Positions 1-7,003 of a stretch of 23,585 nucleotides of DNA are shown piece after piece. The DNA lies in contig CALLKF010000010.1 of NCBI GenBank assembly GCA_938008535.1, positions 1-23,585 on the forward strand, given 5' to 3'. The notes under the pieces were generated by a model that searched no databases, had not been told where the DNA came from, and saw nothing but the letters and a program-made list of their open reading frames with translations. Source of the DNA: an uncultured Saprospirales bacterium. Its GTDB lineage: Bacteria; Bacteroidota; Bacteroidia; Chitinophagales; JADIYW01. The translations under genes were made by a program, and so were the position numbers. The first letter of the stretch is position 1; each line of letters opens with the position of its first letter.

Positions 1-236
1 ATCGGTGTGCTTTCCAAATCGATACCGTGTTCTTTAAAAGTATGTGCTGCATTGTGGAAATGCTCTGAAGAATCGAGCAATGCTTTTGATGGAATGCAAC
101 CAACGTTTAAGCAAGTGCCACCAAGCGTATTATATTTTTCGATGAGTGCCGTATTGAAACCTAATTGTGCGCAACGAATAGCTGCAACGTAGCCGCCAGG
201 TCCAGATCCGATGATGGTGATGTCGTGTTTTGTCAT
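1..236 (-). CDS. lpdA: Dihydrolipoyl dehydrogenase, N-terminal part (cut by window edge)
   Basis: This is the E3 flavoprotein of 2-oxoacid dehydrogenase complexes and glycine cleavage; it reoxidises protein-bound dihydrolipoamide with NAD+ in the cytoplasm. The visible 78 residues start MTKHDITIIGSGPGG, the FAD-binding GxGxxG Rossmann loop at about residues 10-15. The redox-active disulfide signature GGTCLNVGCIPSKALL follows at about 39-54, with both cysteines present. These two motifs at this spacing define the pyridine nucleotide-disulfide oxidoreductase family, and the CLNVGCIPSK form is typical of lipoamide dehydrogenase rather than glutathione or mercuric reductase. The ATG at 236 is the natural start because the Rossmann strand begins a few codons later. 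The rest of the gene lies beyond base 1. A TATTTTTG -7 element lies about 50 bases upstream, so it probably has its own promoter. Confidence 0.93.
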   Translation of the reverse strand, partial: MTKHDITIIGSGPGGYVAAIRCAQLGFNTALIEKYNTLGGTCLNVGCIPSKALLDSSEHFHNAAHTFKEHGIDLESTP

Positions 237-241
237 GAGAA

Positions 242-275
242 AAGTATTAAGTTCTAAGTAGTAAGTAATTAGTAT
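242..275. repeat. AAGTA word tract in the lpdA leader
   Basis: The pentamer AAGTA occurs at 242-246, 256-260 and 263-267, with partial copies AAGT at 249-252 and AGTA at 271-274. The tract lies between the lpdA -7 element and its start codon. It resembles the word-repeat tracts in the dcw spacers further along. No function can be assigned. Confidence 0.5.
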
Positions 276-284
276 TTTATCTTA

Positions 285-292
285 CAAAAATA
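285..292 (-). promoter_or_regulatory. Candidate -7 element of the lpdA promoter
   Basis: The minus strand reads TATTTTTG, a full match to the Bacteroidota -7 consensus TAnnTTTG. The nearest upstream TTG (307-309) is 14 bases away, closer than the roughly 17-23 usually seen between -33 and -7, so the -33 part is weak. The same octamer precedes mraZ. Confidence 0.4.
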
Positions 293-342
293 AGGTAAAA
301 AATACGCAATTAGAAATGAGATTTTATGAGGTCTAACTAAAA

Positions 343-1782
343 TCACACGTTCATTTTTTCTTTCATCCATAAATAAGGTGCGTAGTTTAACAACATCGGC
401 ACATTTGCATTTAAAATATTGGTATTGGCAATTTGAATTTCATTTATTGCTTTTGTAGATAATTTCTTTTTACCATTATTCGATAAAAGATGTTTAATGC
501 AAACGAAAAAATAATCAGCGACTAACCCAAAATGTGTGTCAATTTCTTTCATTAATTTAGAACGTTGTAGGTTTTGAATTTCCGTAAAAGCAAAATCAAT
601 TTGTTCATCTTGAATAAAATAAATACAATAAAATAAGCGATAAAAAATACGTTCAAACGGTTGTAATAGTTCAAAATCAATAGCAAATAATTTTTTTAAT
701 TTTTTAGCATCCTTTAAATAAAAAGCAATGACCATTTCCTGTGTTCTAAACTGTGGTGTTTTTTTAATGCTTTCGCCAAAAATAGCTGCTGATTTATTTA
801 GCTGTATTTCTGCTTCATTGTATTTTTTTAGTTTGTTTAAATTAGTAATAAAATTCAAAGAAATACCGACGTTTTGATACAAAACAGATTCATTGACTGT
901 TGTAAACAAGATATGAAAATAATAATCTGACTTTTTAAAATCCAACCGAATAGAGCAAATGGTTGCTAAATTGCTTAGCGTAAAACAAACTTCTGTTTGT
1001 ATATCTTTAAATTCTGCTGGAATTTTTTGTAATAGAGTATAAACATTTTCCCATTGTTCTATAGTTGAAGTGTCAAAATTAGTGTACGCATTTGCATAAG
1101 CAATGTAATAATCGCTTAATATATTTTGATGTTTTTTTGTATCAATTACTAAGCTTGTGTATTCAAAAAAATTGATGTTCGTTTTATTGTGTATTTGTTT
1201 TTGCTGTAATAAAACATGCGATTTCATTAAATCAAATCTTGATTGTTGAATCGTAATAAATTGATGCAATTTATTTTCAAAAAACAATAAATTTTCTTCT
1301 AATAGCTTTGCTCGTTCCAGATAATTCGGGGTATTGATTCGAATAAAATCTGCATAATAAAAACTATATTCTATACAATCATTTTGCTCAAATTGGTTGT
1401 TCTTTATTGTTTGATATTCTTTGTAAAGTGAAATAAATTGATCTGTGATTTTTAAATCTTTATAAAAATCTAACAGTATTTTATCTTCGATTTCTTTCAA
1501 GTATTTTTCTTTAGAAAATTCTATATAAAATTCCTCGATTTTATCTTTCAAAATTTTCAATTCATTACGCAATAAATAATCGTTGTCTTTTGTCCATTTT
1601 TTTTTAAATAATTTCAAAAAAATCTCGTCTCTATTTATTTCCGAGTCATCTTTTTTTCTTCTTACTGTTTGATATAACTGCAATAATGAAGTACGTTTAT
1701 TTTCTTTAAACGATGTTAAAAGGAACTTATTAAAGTCATCTTTTATACTCAAAACAATTCGAACTGTTAGCAAATCTTTCAT
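343..1782 (-). CDS. Large helical hypothetical protein, paralogue of the protein at 21512-22975
   Basis: The function is not recognised. The 479-residue product is lysine-rich, has no signal peptide or membrane segment, and has a helix-rich pattern of leucines and aromatics that recalls degenerate tetratricopeptide-type repeats. I see no catalytic motif. It is clearly related to the product of 21512-22975. Around residues 55-85 both share FxKLFxK, then NDYLxRNE, then LK. Both have an ITNLxK block mid-protein, and both end near YLW(M/L)K. When the second protein starts at its ATG, the first 59 residues of the pair align without a gap. The ATG start is therefore well supported. The gene is on the same strand as lpdA, 106 bases upstream of it, and divergent from the lipoprotein block across a 182-base spacer. 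A structural or scaffold role is possible but is only inference. Confidence 0.8.
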   Translation of the reverse strand: MKDLLTVRIVLSIKDDFNKFLLTSFKENKRTSLLQLYQTVRRKKDDSEINRDEIFLKLFKKKWTKDNDYLLRNELKILKDKIEEFYIEFSKEKYLKEIEDKILLDFYKDLKITDQFISLYKEYQTIKNNQFEQNDCIEYSFYYADFIRINTPNYLERAKLLEENLLFFENKLHQFITIQQSRFDLMKSHVLLQQKQIHNKTNINFFEYTSLVIDTKKHQNILSDYYIAYANAYTNFDTSTIEQWENVYTLLQKIPAEFKDIQTEVCFTLSNLATICSIRLDFKKSDYYFHILFTTVNESVLYQNVGISLNFITNLNKLKKYNEAEIQLNKSAAIFGESIKKTPQFRTQEMVIAFYLKDAKKLKKLFAIDFELLQPFERIFYRLFYCIYFIQDEQIDFAFTEIQNLQRSKLMKEIDTHFGLVADYFFVCIKHLLSNNGKKKLSTKAINEIQIANTNILNANVPMLLNYAPYLWMKEKMNV

Positions 1783-1820
1783 TACAAAAAATTTATGTTA
1801 TAATATTGATTATCAGCGTA

Positions 1821-1854
1821 TTTAAGCAATTTTAAATCAAATTATTTGCTTAAA
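1821..1854. repeat. Inverted repeat in the divergent spacer
   Basis: The perfect 9-base arms TTTAAGCAA (1821-1829) and TTGCTTAAA (1846-1854) are separated by 16 bases. They lie in the 182-base spacer between two divergent genes, so they could be an operator for either gene. No T-tract suggests a terminator. A weak -7-like CAATTTTG follows at 1905-1912, without a well-placed -33. Confidence 0.45.
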
Positions 1855-1964
1855 AGTCATTACAAGATACTACAAATTGATTTTATAGATTAAATTAATT
1901 GATGCAATTTTGAATTATCAATAAATGCAAATAAAAAAATCGTTTAAAAAATTAAAACCAAACT

Positions 1965-2552
1965 ATGAAAACAATCAAAATCATCACACTTATTGCAATA
2001 GTAATTCTTGCTATAAGTTGTAAAAAAGAAAATGTAAACAATAACACAGTTGACAATCCCAATATTACACATCGAATATTGAACAAAGAAATAATTGCAA
2101 AAGCTGATTTAACAACTGAATTTTCTCTAATTGATATCGACAATAACGGTGTAGATGATTTTGCTGTTGAACTCTATTTGCAAAAATTTTCAGAAAATGT
2201 ACGTCTGCTTGGAATACCTAGTGGCAACGCAAGTTTGGCAACAACAGCAAGCAGCGAAGATCCGTATATTATTCAAAATTTGGCAGCAAAATCAAAGATA
2301 AATACTACTTCAAAAGATTGGTCTCAATTATCATTTCTTTCTATCTATAAGAACTTACCAAGTATTCCATTAGTAGATGTTGGTTATGCAGGCAAAGGTG
2401 ATGTATTGGTTGGTGTCCAATTTCTAATTGATGGAAACACTCACTTTGGATGGTTAATCATAAATATTTCTTCTTCACGAAAATATATAATAGTAAAAGA
2501 AGTTGCTTATGACATTCGACCAAACGTTGAAATTTTAGCAGCTGAAAAGTAA
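1965..2552 (+). CDS. Tandem lipoprotein 1 (EF-hand-like motif, unknown function)
   Basis: This is a 195-residue secreted lipoprotein of unrecognised function. A type II signal peptide of about 18 residues ends in LAISC, making Cys19 the lipidation site; it is followed by KKE, with no obvious export signal beyond that. Residues 57-65 read DIDNNGVDD, an EF-hand-like, calcium-binding-style DxDxnG loop. The C-terminal third has a GDVLVGVQF strand, an FGW motif and the ending VKEVAYDIRPNVE, which is nearly identical in the third gene of the set. It is the first gene of a closely spaced plus-strand series. It and the next two are tandem duplicates whose signal-peptide DNA is almost unchanged while the mature parts have diverged strongly. 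Confidence 0.85.
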   Translation: MKTIKIITLIAIVILAISCKKENVNNNTVDNPNITHRILNKEIIAKADLTTEFSLIDIDNNGVDDFAVELYLQKFSENVRLLGIPSGNASLATTASSEDPYIIQNLAAKSKINTTSKDWSQLSFLSIYKNLPSIPLVDVGYAGKGDVLVGVQFLIDGNTHFGWLIINISSSRKYIIVKEVAYDIRPNVEILAAEK

Positions 2553-2585
2553 ATCAATTATTAATTCAATAAAAAAACAAAAACT

Positions 2586-3170
2586 ATGAAAACAACTAAA
2601 ATCATCACACTTATTGCAATAGTAATACTTGCTATAAGTTGCAAAAAAGAAAAACAAAACGATGTAAACATCGATGAAAAGACAGTCAACATATCCATAA
2701 ATGCTGGCCTTTCAGGCAAAGACACGGTAATTGATATAGATGGTGACGGTTACTATGAATATAATTTATACTCTAACTTTCCTGGTGGAAATAATTCTAA
2801 TGCACAAATTGGAATTAACAGCTATGCAACTGGCAATTTTGATTTAGAATTTTCGACAGAAGTTCAAGGTGTAATTAATGAAATTACAAAAGTATTTCCA
2901 GAGAATAGTGAAATCAATGCATCTACAGGAACATGGAAAGCAGATGCTATATTTTATTTTTATGATGCTGGAATATCTACTGCAAAATTAGGTTTTAATG
3001 ATGTTGGCGACAAATACATTGGCGTTCGATATAGAAACAGAATGATTTCTACAACAGATTATTATTATGGCTGGATGAAAGTGAATGTATCTAATCAACA
3101 TAATGTTTCAATTAAAGGATTTGCTTTTCAAAAACAAAAAAACACTGCCATAAATGCTGGTGCTATCTAA
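2586..3170 (+). CDS. Tandem lipoprotein 2 (EF-hand-like motif, unknown function)
   Basis: This 194-residue lipoprotein is paralogous to its two neighbours. The signal peptide differs from that of lipoprotein 1 by one residue (T4 for I4), and Cys19 is the predicted lipidation site. Residues 50-55 read DIDGDG, the most canonical acidic calcium-loop motif of the three. The C-terminal half keeps the shared pattern: KYIGVRY strand, then YYYGWMKVNV, then IKGFAF. It lacks the VAYDIRPNVE ending shared by lipoproteins 1 and 3, ending instead in NTAINAGAI, which makes it the most diverged copy at the C-terminus. It starts 33 bases after the preceding stop, so co-transcription is likely. The function is unknown; surface display is inferred only from the lipoprotein signal. 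Confidence 0.85.
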   Translation: MKTTKIITLIAIVILAISCKKEKQNDVNIDEKTVNISINAGLSGKDTVIDIDGDGYYEYNLYSNFPGGNNSNAQIGINSYATGNFDLEFSTEVQGVINEITKVFPENSEINASTGTWKADAIFYFYDAGISTAKLGFNDVGDKYIGVRYRNRMISTTDYYYGWMKVNVSNQHNVSIKGFAFQKQKNTAINAGAI

Positions 3171-3194
3171 TTAATAACTAATAAAAATTAAACT

Positions 3195-3779
3195 ATGAAA
3201 ACAACGAAAATCATCACACTTATTGCAATGGTTGTACTTGCAGTAAGTTGTAAAAAAGAAAAGGAAACAGACAATCCAAACATCAATCACCGAACGGTTA
3301 ATTTAGAAATGAAAGTCAGTTCTTATAATGCTGAATCTGACATGAGTATAGACATCAATGATGATGGCATGCTCGATTTTGAAATTGAGTTAGATTTGTA
3401 TAGAAACAGTGATAATGATTTAGAATATTATGCAGAAATTGATTATGAACAAACAGGAAATGAGATTTTAACTCAGGAAATTAATAGTGATGAATACATA
3501 AAAACGCTAAATAAAAATGACTTAATTAGTGGTGGTTCATCTACATGGTATCGTTATGCAACAATTTTTGAATTAGATCGTGACCCAGGCAATCCAGAAG
3601 AAAAATACGGTTTTGCAGGAAATGGTGATGTTTTAATCGGTATTCGTTTTATGATTGGCACACAATTGCATTATGGTTGGATGAAACTAAATGCAGCAGC
3701 AGATTTCAAATCAATTATTGTCAAAGAAGTTGCGTATGATATTCGTCCGAATGTTGAAGTAAGAGCTGGTGAAAAATAA
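3195..3779 (+). CDS. Tandem lipoprotein 3 (EF-hand-like motif, unknown function)
   Basis: This 194-residue lipoprotein is the third member of the tandem set. The signal peptide ends in LAVSC, with Cys19 as the predicted lipidation site. Residues 53-61 read DINDDGMLD, an EF-hand-like acidic loop, followed by an alternating FEIELDL strand. The C-terminal part, from GNGDVLIGIRF through HYGWMKL to VKEVAYDIRPNVE, closely matches lipoprotein 1, so 1 and 3 are closer to each other at this end than either is to 2. It lies 24 bases after the stop of lipoprotein 2. The pattern of GW followed by an AY motif near the end is common in secreted Bacteroidota proteins of unknown function. No enzymatic motif is visible. 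Confidence 0.85.
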   Translation: MKTTKIITLIAMVVLAVSCKKEKETDNPNINHRTVNLEMKVSSYNAESDMSIDINDDGMLDFEIELDLYRNSDNDLEYYAEIDYEQTGNEILTQEINSDEYIKTLNKNDLISGGSSTWYRYATIFELDRDPGNPEEKYGFAGNGDVLIGIRFMIGTQLHYGWMKLNAAADFKSIIVKEVAYDIRPNVEVRAGEK

Positions 3780-3799
3780 AAATAAATAATTCTAAACTC

Positions 3800-4213
3800 A
3801 TGAAAAATATAATTTTAATTCTAGCGTTATTTACTTTTAACAGCATATTTGCACAAAGTCCGATTGGAAAATGGAAAATAATTTCGCATGTCTCTTCCTA
3901 TGAAGGTCAAACATTTGATTCGCATAAAGCATTGCTAACACAACGACCCTGTGCTGCAAAGATTGTTTATGAAATTAATGCCAATGCAACTTATAGATTA
4001 AATGCATCTAATAGTAGTTGTGATGAGAAGTATAAAAAAATACAGGAAAAGCTATACAGCGAAACTAAATGGAAAGTACAAGGAAATAAAATTACCACTT
4101 CGACACTCAGTGATTTTTCTGTAGGGCAAACTTACATCATCTCATTTTCTGGAAATAAAATGATTTGGAAAGGAACAGATGGACAAGGAACAATTGTCTA
4201 CGAAAAATTATAA
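3800..4213 (+). CDS. Secreted lipocalin-like protein
   Basis: The product is 137 residues, with a type I signal peptide (MKNIILILALFTFNSIFA, cleavage after Ala18) followed by QSPIGKWKI. The early GxW and the series of short beta strands, including ETKWKVQGNKIT, TYIISFSGNKMIWKG and IVYEK, fit the small lipocalin-like domains common in Bacteroidota, which form a beta barrel around a small ligand. Two cysteines (in RPCAAK and SSCDEK) could form a disulfide after export. Unlike its neighbours it is not a lipoprotein. It begins 20 bases after lipoprotein 3 and precedes the GH5 gene by 24 bases, so it probably belongs to the same transcript. The ligand is unknown, and the family assignment rests on pattern rather than alignment. 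Confidence 0.75.
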   Translation: MKNIILILALFTFNSIFAQSPIGKWKIISHVSSYEGQTFDSHKALLTQRPCAAKIVYEINANATYRLNASNSSCDEKYKKIQEKLYSETKWKVQGNKITTSTLSDFSVGQTYIISFSGNKMIWKGTDGQGTIVYEKL

Positions 4214-4237
4214 CTTTAATCATAAAAAACCAAAGCC

Positions 4238-5251
4238 ATGAAAAACGTAATCTTATTTTTTTTAGTGATTTTAATTTTTAATGCTTGTACACCAGCAGGT
4301 GGCGTAACTCCAATAAACAATCCTACTATAACAGTAAAAAGCAAATACATTATTGGACCTTGCGGTGACACCATTGTACCTAAAGGTGTAAATTATGCAG
4401 TGTATGGTTGGGGCTGGAATACCACTGAAAATTTATTTCCTGAAATAGCAAAAAGTGGAGCAAACTGTGTACGCATTGTTTGGTATAAAAATAGTACTGC
4501 ACCAGCTTATGCAAATTTAGTTTTATTGGATTCAGCTTTATCAAGATGTATCCAATATAAAATGATTCCTGTTTTAGAATTGCACGATGTTACTTGTAAT
4601 AACGATACATCAGCAATTATTAATACCGCAAATTGGTTTACACAAAGTAATGTAAAAACAATTTTATTGAAATATCAAAAATGGTTAATGATTAATCCTG
4701 TAAATGAAGCTGGATATGTTATGTGGAATAGTAACAACGAAAATAGATTTAAGCTGATGTATCAAAGCATCATTACTAATTTAAGAAATGCTGGTTTAAA
4801 TATGCCATTGGTATTAGATGCTTCAGATTGCGGACAACATTTACGTTTATGGAAGAATATTGGTCAAACATTACAAACCTTTGACCCAAAACATAATCTC
4901 ATTTTTTCTGCACATGCTTATTGGAATTCTTATGCTGCAAGTGTAACTGAAATAACATCATTAATTAATGATGCGGCAACCTGGAACATTCCAATTATAT
5001 TAGGCGAAATTGCCAATAAGCAAGATGACAATAATGGAAATTGTACGTTAAATTTAGATTTAACAACAACTATGCAAGCTGCTCATAATAACAATATAGG
5101 TTATTTAGCTTGGGTTTGGGTGCAAGACAATTGCACTTCACGACAAATGACTACAAATGGAAATTTTAATACACTAACCACTTATGGAAATCAAATCGTC
5201 AATACTGCAAACGTTGGAATAAAGTTTGCTAAGAAACCAAAATGCTTTTAA
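4238..5251 (+). CDS. Glycoside hydrolase family 5 lipoprotein (cellulase/mannanase-like)
   Basis: This 337-residue enzyme is predicted to hydrolyse beta-1,4 glucans or mannans by the retaining mechanism at the cell surface. The signal peptide ends IFNAC, giving Cys17 as lipid anchor. The conserved GH5 residues can all be found in order: Arg79 (CVRIVW), His116 (LELHDV), Asn156-Glu157 (NPVNEAG, acid/base), His226 and Tyr228 (SAHAYW), Glu257 (IILGEIAN, nucleophile) and Trp292/294 near the C-terminus (LAWVWVQDN). The usual NEP signature is NEA here. The GWGWNTTENLFPEIAKSGAN opening is typical of single-domain GH5 enzymes; there is no carbohydrate-binding module. It is the last gene of the plus-strand series and is followed directly by a strong terminator. 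Substrate specificity cannot be read from the sequence. Confidence 0.88.
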   Translation: MKNVILFFLVILIFNACTPAGGVTPINNPTITVKSKYIIGPCGDTIVPKGVNYAVYGWGWNTTENLFPEIAKSGANCVRIVWYKNSTAPAYANLVLLDSALSRCIQYKMIPVLELHDVTCNNDTSAIINTANWFTQSNVKTILLKYQKWLMINPVNEAGYVMWNSNNENRFKLMYQSIITNLRNAGLNMPLVLDASDCGQHLRLWKNIGQTLQTFDPKHNLIFSAHAYWNSYAASVTEITSLINDAATWNIPIILGEIANKQDDNNGNCTLNLDLTTTMQAAHNNNIGYLAWVWVQDNCTSRQMTTNGNFNTLTTYGNQIVNTANVGIKFAKKPKCF

Positions 5252-5267
5252 TTAAACTATAATTTAT

Positions 5268-5300
5268 AAAAAAGACTTAGCGAATTGCTAAGTCTTTTTT
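5268..5300. terminator. Bidirectional intrinsic terminator between GH5 gene and ftsZ
   Basis: GACTTAGC (5274-5281) and GCTAAGTC (5287-5294) form a perfect 8-bp stem with a 5-base loop. It is flanked by A6 (5268-5273) and T6 (5295-5300), which extend the pairing to 14 bp. The A and T tracts make it functional on both strands, ending both the lipoprotein/GH5 transcript and the convergent dcw transcript. Confidence 0.88.
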
Positions 5301-5321
5301 GTTATTGAGGAACTATTAATT

Positions 5322-6908
5322 TCAATCCAACGTAATGTCTTTCATCGGATTTTGACGAATTTCGATTTTTCCAGGATTTTCGTTGTTTGTATAAATCATG
5401 TAATTTGAAAAACTAGATGCATCAGAACTTACTGCATCATCTAATTCTAAACCATAACGTTTATAAGCTGGTTCTTTTTCTAATTCATACAAACTGATGT
5501 TGTGTTTTTCCATATCCAATGTAATGCGTTTTTTTATCATGTCGCGCTCTAATGGTTGGTCGTCTATTGCATCGGTTTTGCTGTCTGAATGTGTTTCAAA
5601 CAAGGTAAATTGTGCTTCAGCAGTAGTTTGTTGAGTTTTTTTTTCTTCCTCTAATTCTGAAAAATGCGTTCTGGGTTTATCTACAATTTTAATATCAAAA
5701 TCAGCGGTTTTATTTAAATTTACTTCAAACTCTACTTCATTTTCTTTAGAAATTTCTTCTTTTAAATTTGGAATAAACAAATCGTGTTCATCAACAATTC
5801 CTTCATTTTTAGTTAATGGAATTTCATTAACAATTATTTTTTTTTCTGGAACAATAGTTTCTACTACATTATTTACAGCTGGTTTTGCATCTAATGTATG
5901 TACAATTTTATCTTGTTGTGCACGCTGAGTTTGCTTACGTTCTTTACTTACTTCACCACTTTGAAAACCAGTAGCAATCAATGTAATTGCGATATCAGCT
6001 TCTAAATTTTCGTCTTTACAAACGCCCCAAATTATTTCGCAATCTGTTTGTGTTTGATTTTGTACCGCATCTGTAATTAAATCTAACTCGCGCATTTTAA
6101 TACCATCCTTGTAAGTAATGTATAATACTACACCTTTTGCACCAAAGATATCTGCATCTTCAAGTAATGGTGAATTCATTGCACTATTGATAGCATCCAT
6201 TGCACGATTGTCACCGTTACCTTTGCCAATACCAATAATTGCAACACCGCTGTTTTGCATCATACGTTTTACGTCGTTGAAATCTACGTTAATTTGACCT
6301 GGTTTTGTAATAATTTCGGTAACACCTTTTGCTGCAGTTGTCAAAATATCATCGGCTTTAGAAAATGCTTCTGAAATATCTAAATCAGGAAAAATTTCGT
6401 ACAATTTATTATTCGATACAACGATTAAAGCATCTACATTTTCTTTCATGTTTTGAATACCGCGTTCTGCTTTTTCGCGTTTTGGTTTTCCTTCATTTGA
6501 AAAAGGAATGGTAACAATTCCAACCGTTAAGATGCCTAATTCTTTTGCTATCTTAGAAACGATTGGCGCTGCACCAGTACCAGTGCCACCACCCATTCCA
6601 GCAGTTACGAAAACCATTTTTGTATTGTTTGATAAATACATTCTAATTTCTTCTTCTGCTTCTAATGCTGCACGTCGACCATCTTCTGGATCTGCGCCTG
6701 CACCTAAACCTTCTAATAAATTTGTGCCTAATTGTATTTTTGTAGGAACAGGACTTTTCATTAAATCTTGTTTGTCTGTGTTGCAAACAGAAAAATTTAC
6801 GCCAGGAATTCCTTGCTCATACATGTAGTTTACAGCATTGCAACCACCACCACCAACTCCTAAAACTTTGATGATAGAGTTATTTTCGCTAAACATTTCA
6901 AATTCCAT
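5322..6908 (-). CDS. ftsZ: Cell division protein FtsZ
   Basis: FtsZ is the tubulin-like GTPase that polymerises into the division ring in the cytoplasm. The GTPase core (about residues 11-320) contains GVGGGGCNAVN near the start, the tubulin signature GGGTGTG at 106-112, PFSNEGKPKREKAE, and the T7 catalytic loop NVDFNDVKRMM at about 207-217. At 528 residues it is longer than the 380-400 typical of Proteobacteria, because an acidic, low-complexity linker (about 320-465) precedes a short block with EKEPAYKRYGLELD. The extreme C-terminus (IEIRQNPMKDITLD) does not match the classic DIPxFL conserved peptide. The start could also be Met5 (MFSENN). It is the last gene of the dcw operon, 95 bases downstream of ftsA, and converges with the GH5 gene. 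Confidence 0.98.
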   Translation of the reverse strand: MEFEMFSENNSIIKVLGVGGGGCNAVNYMYEQGIPGVNFSVCNTDKQDLMKSPVPTKIQLGTNLLEGLGAGADPEDGRRAALEAEEEIRMYLSNNTKMVFVTAGMGGGTGTGAAPIVSKIAKELGILTVGIVTIPFSNEGKPKREKAERGIQNMKENVDALIVVSNNKLYEIFPDLDISEAFSKADDILTTAAKGVTEIITKPGQINVDFNDVKRMMQNSGVAIIGIGKGNGDNRAMDAINSAMNSPLLEDADIFGAKGVVLYITYKDGIKMRELDLITDAVQNQTQTDCEIIWGVCKDENLEADIAITLIATGFQSGEVSKERKQTQRAQQDKIVHTLDAKPAVNNVVETIVPEKKIIVNEIPLTKNEGIVDEHDLFIPNLKEEISKENEVEFEVNLNKTADFDIKIVDKPRTHFSELEEEKKTQQTTAEAQFTLFETHSDSKTDAIDDQPLERDMIKKRITLDMEKHNISLYELEKEPAYKRYGLELDDAVSSDASSFSNYMIYTNNENPGKIEIRQNPMKDITLD

Positions 6909-6955
6909 TTTTTTTATTTTTTATGGTTAAGATTTTATTTTTATCACTTTTATAT

Positions 6956-6983
6956 CACAGAGAACACTGAGTTTTCACTGAGT
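6956..6983. repeat. Word repeat in the ftsA-ftsZ spacer
   Basis: The hexamer ACTGAG occurs at 6966-6971 and 6977-6982, preceded by the related CACAGAG at 6956-6962. Read on the coding strand it is a tract of CTCAGTG/CTCTGTG words. I recall similar CTCTGTG-type tracts in intergenic regions of other Bacteroidota genomes. Confidence 0.55.
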
Positions 6984-7003
6984 ATTTTTTGTGTTTTTAT
7001 TCT

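Noticed and set aside
1905..1912. CAATTTTG as a -7 promoter element for the lipoprotein block
   Set aside because: The first base does not fit TAnnTTTG and no TTG lies at a usable -33 distance; too weak to list as a feature.
1952..2143. Minus-strand 63-codon frame with hydrophobic sequence opposite lipoprotein 1
   Set aside because: It is antisense to the conserved signal-peptide region; the hydrophobicity comes from the complementary AT-rich codons and the lipoprotein is clearly the coding strand.
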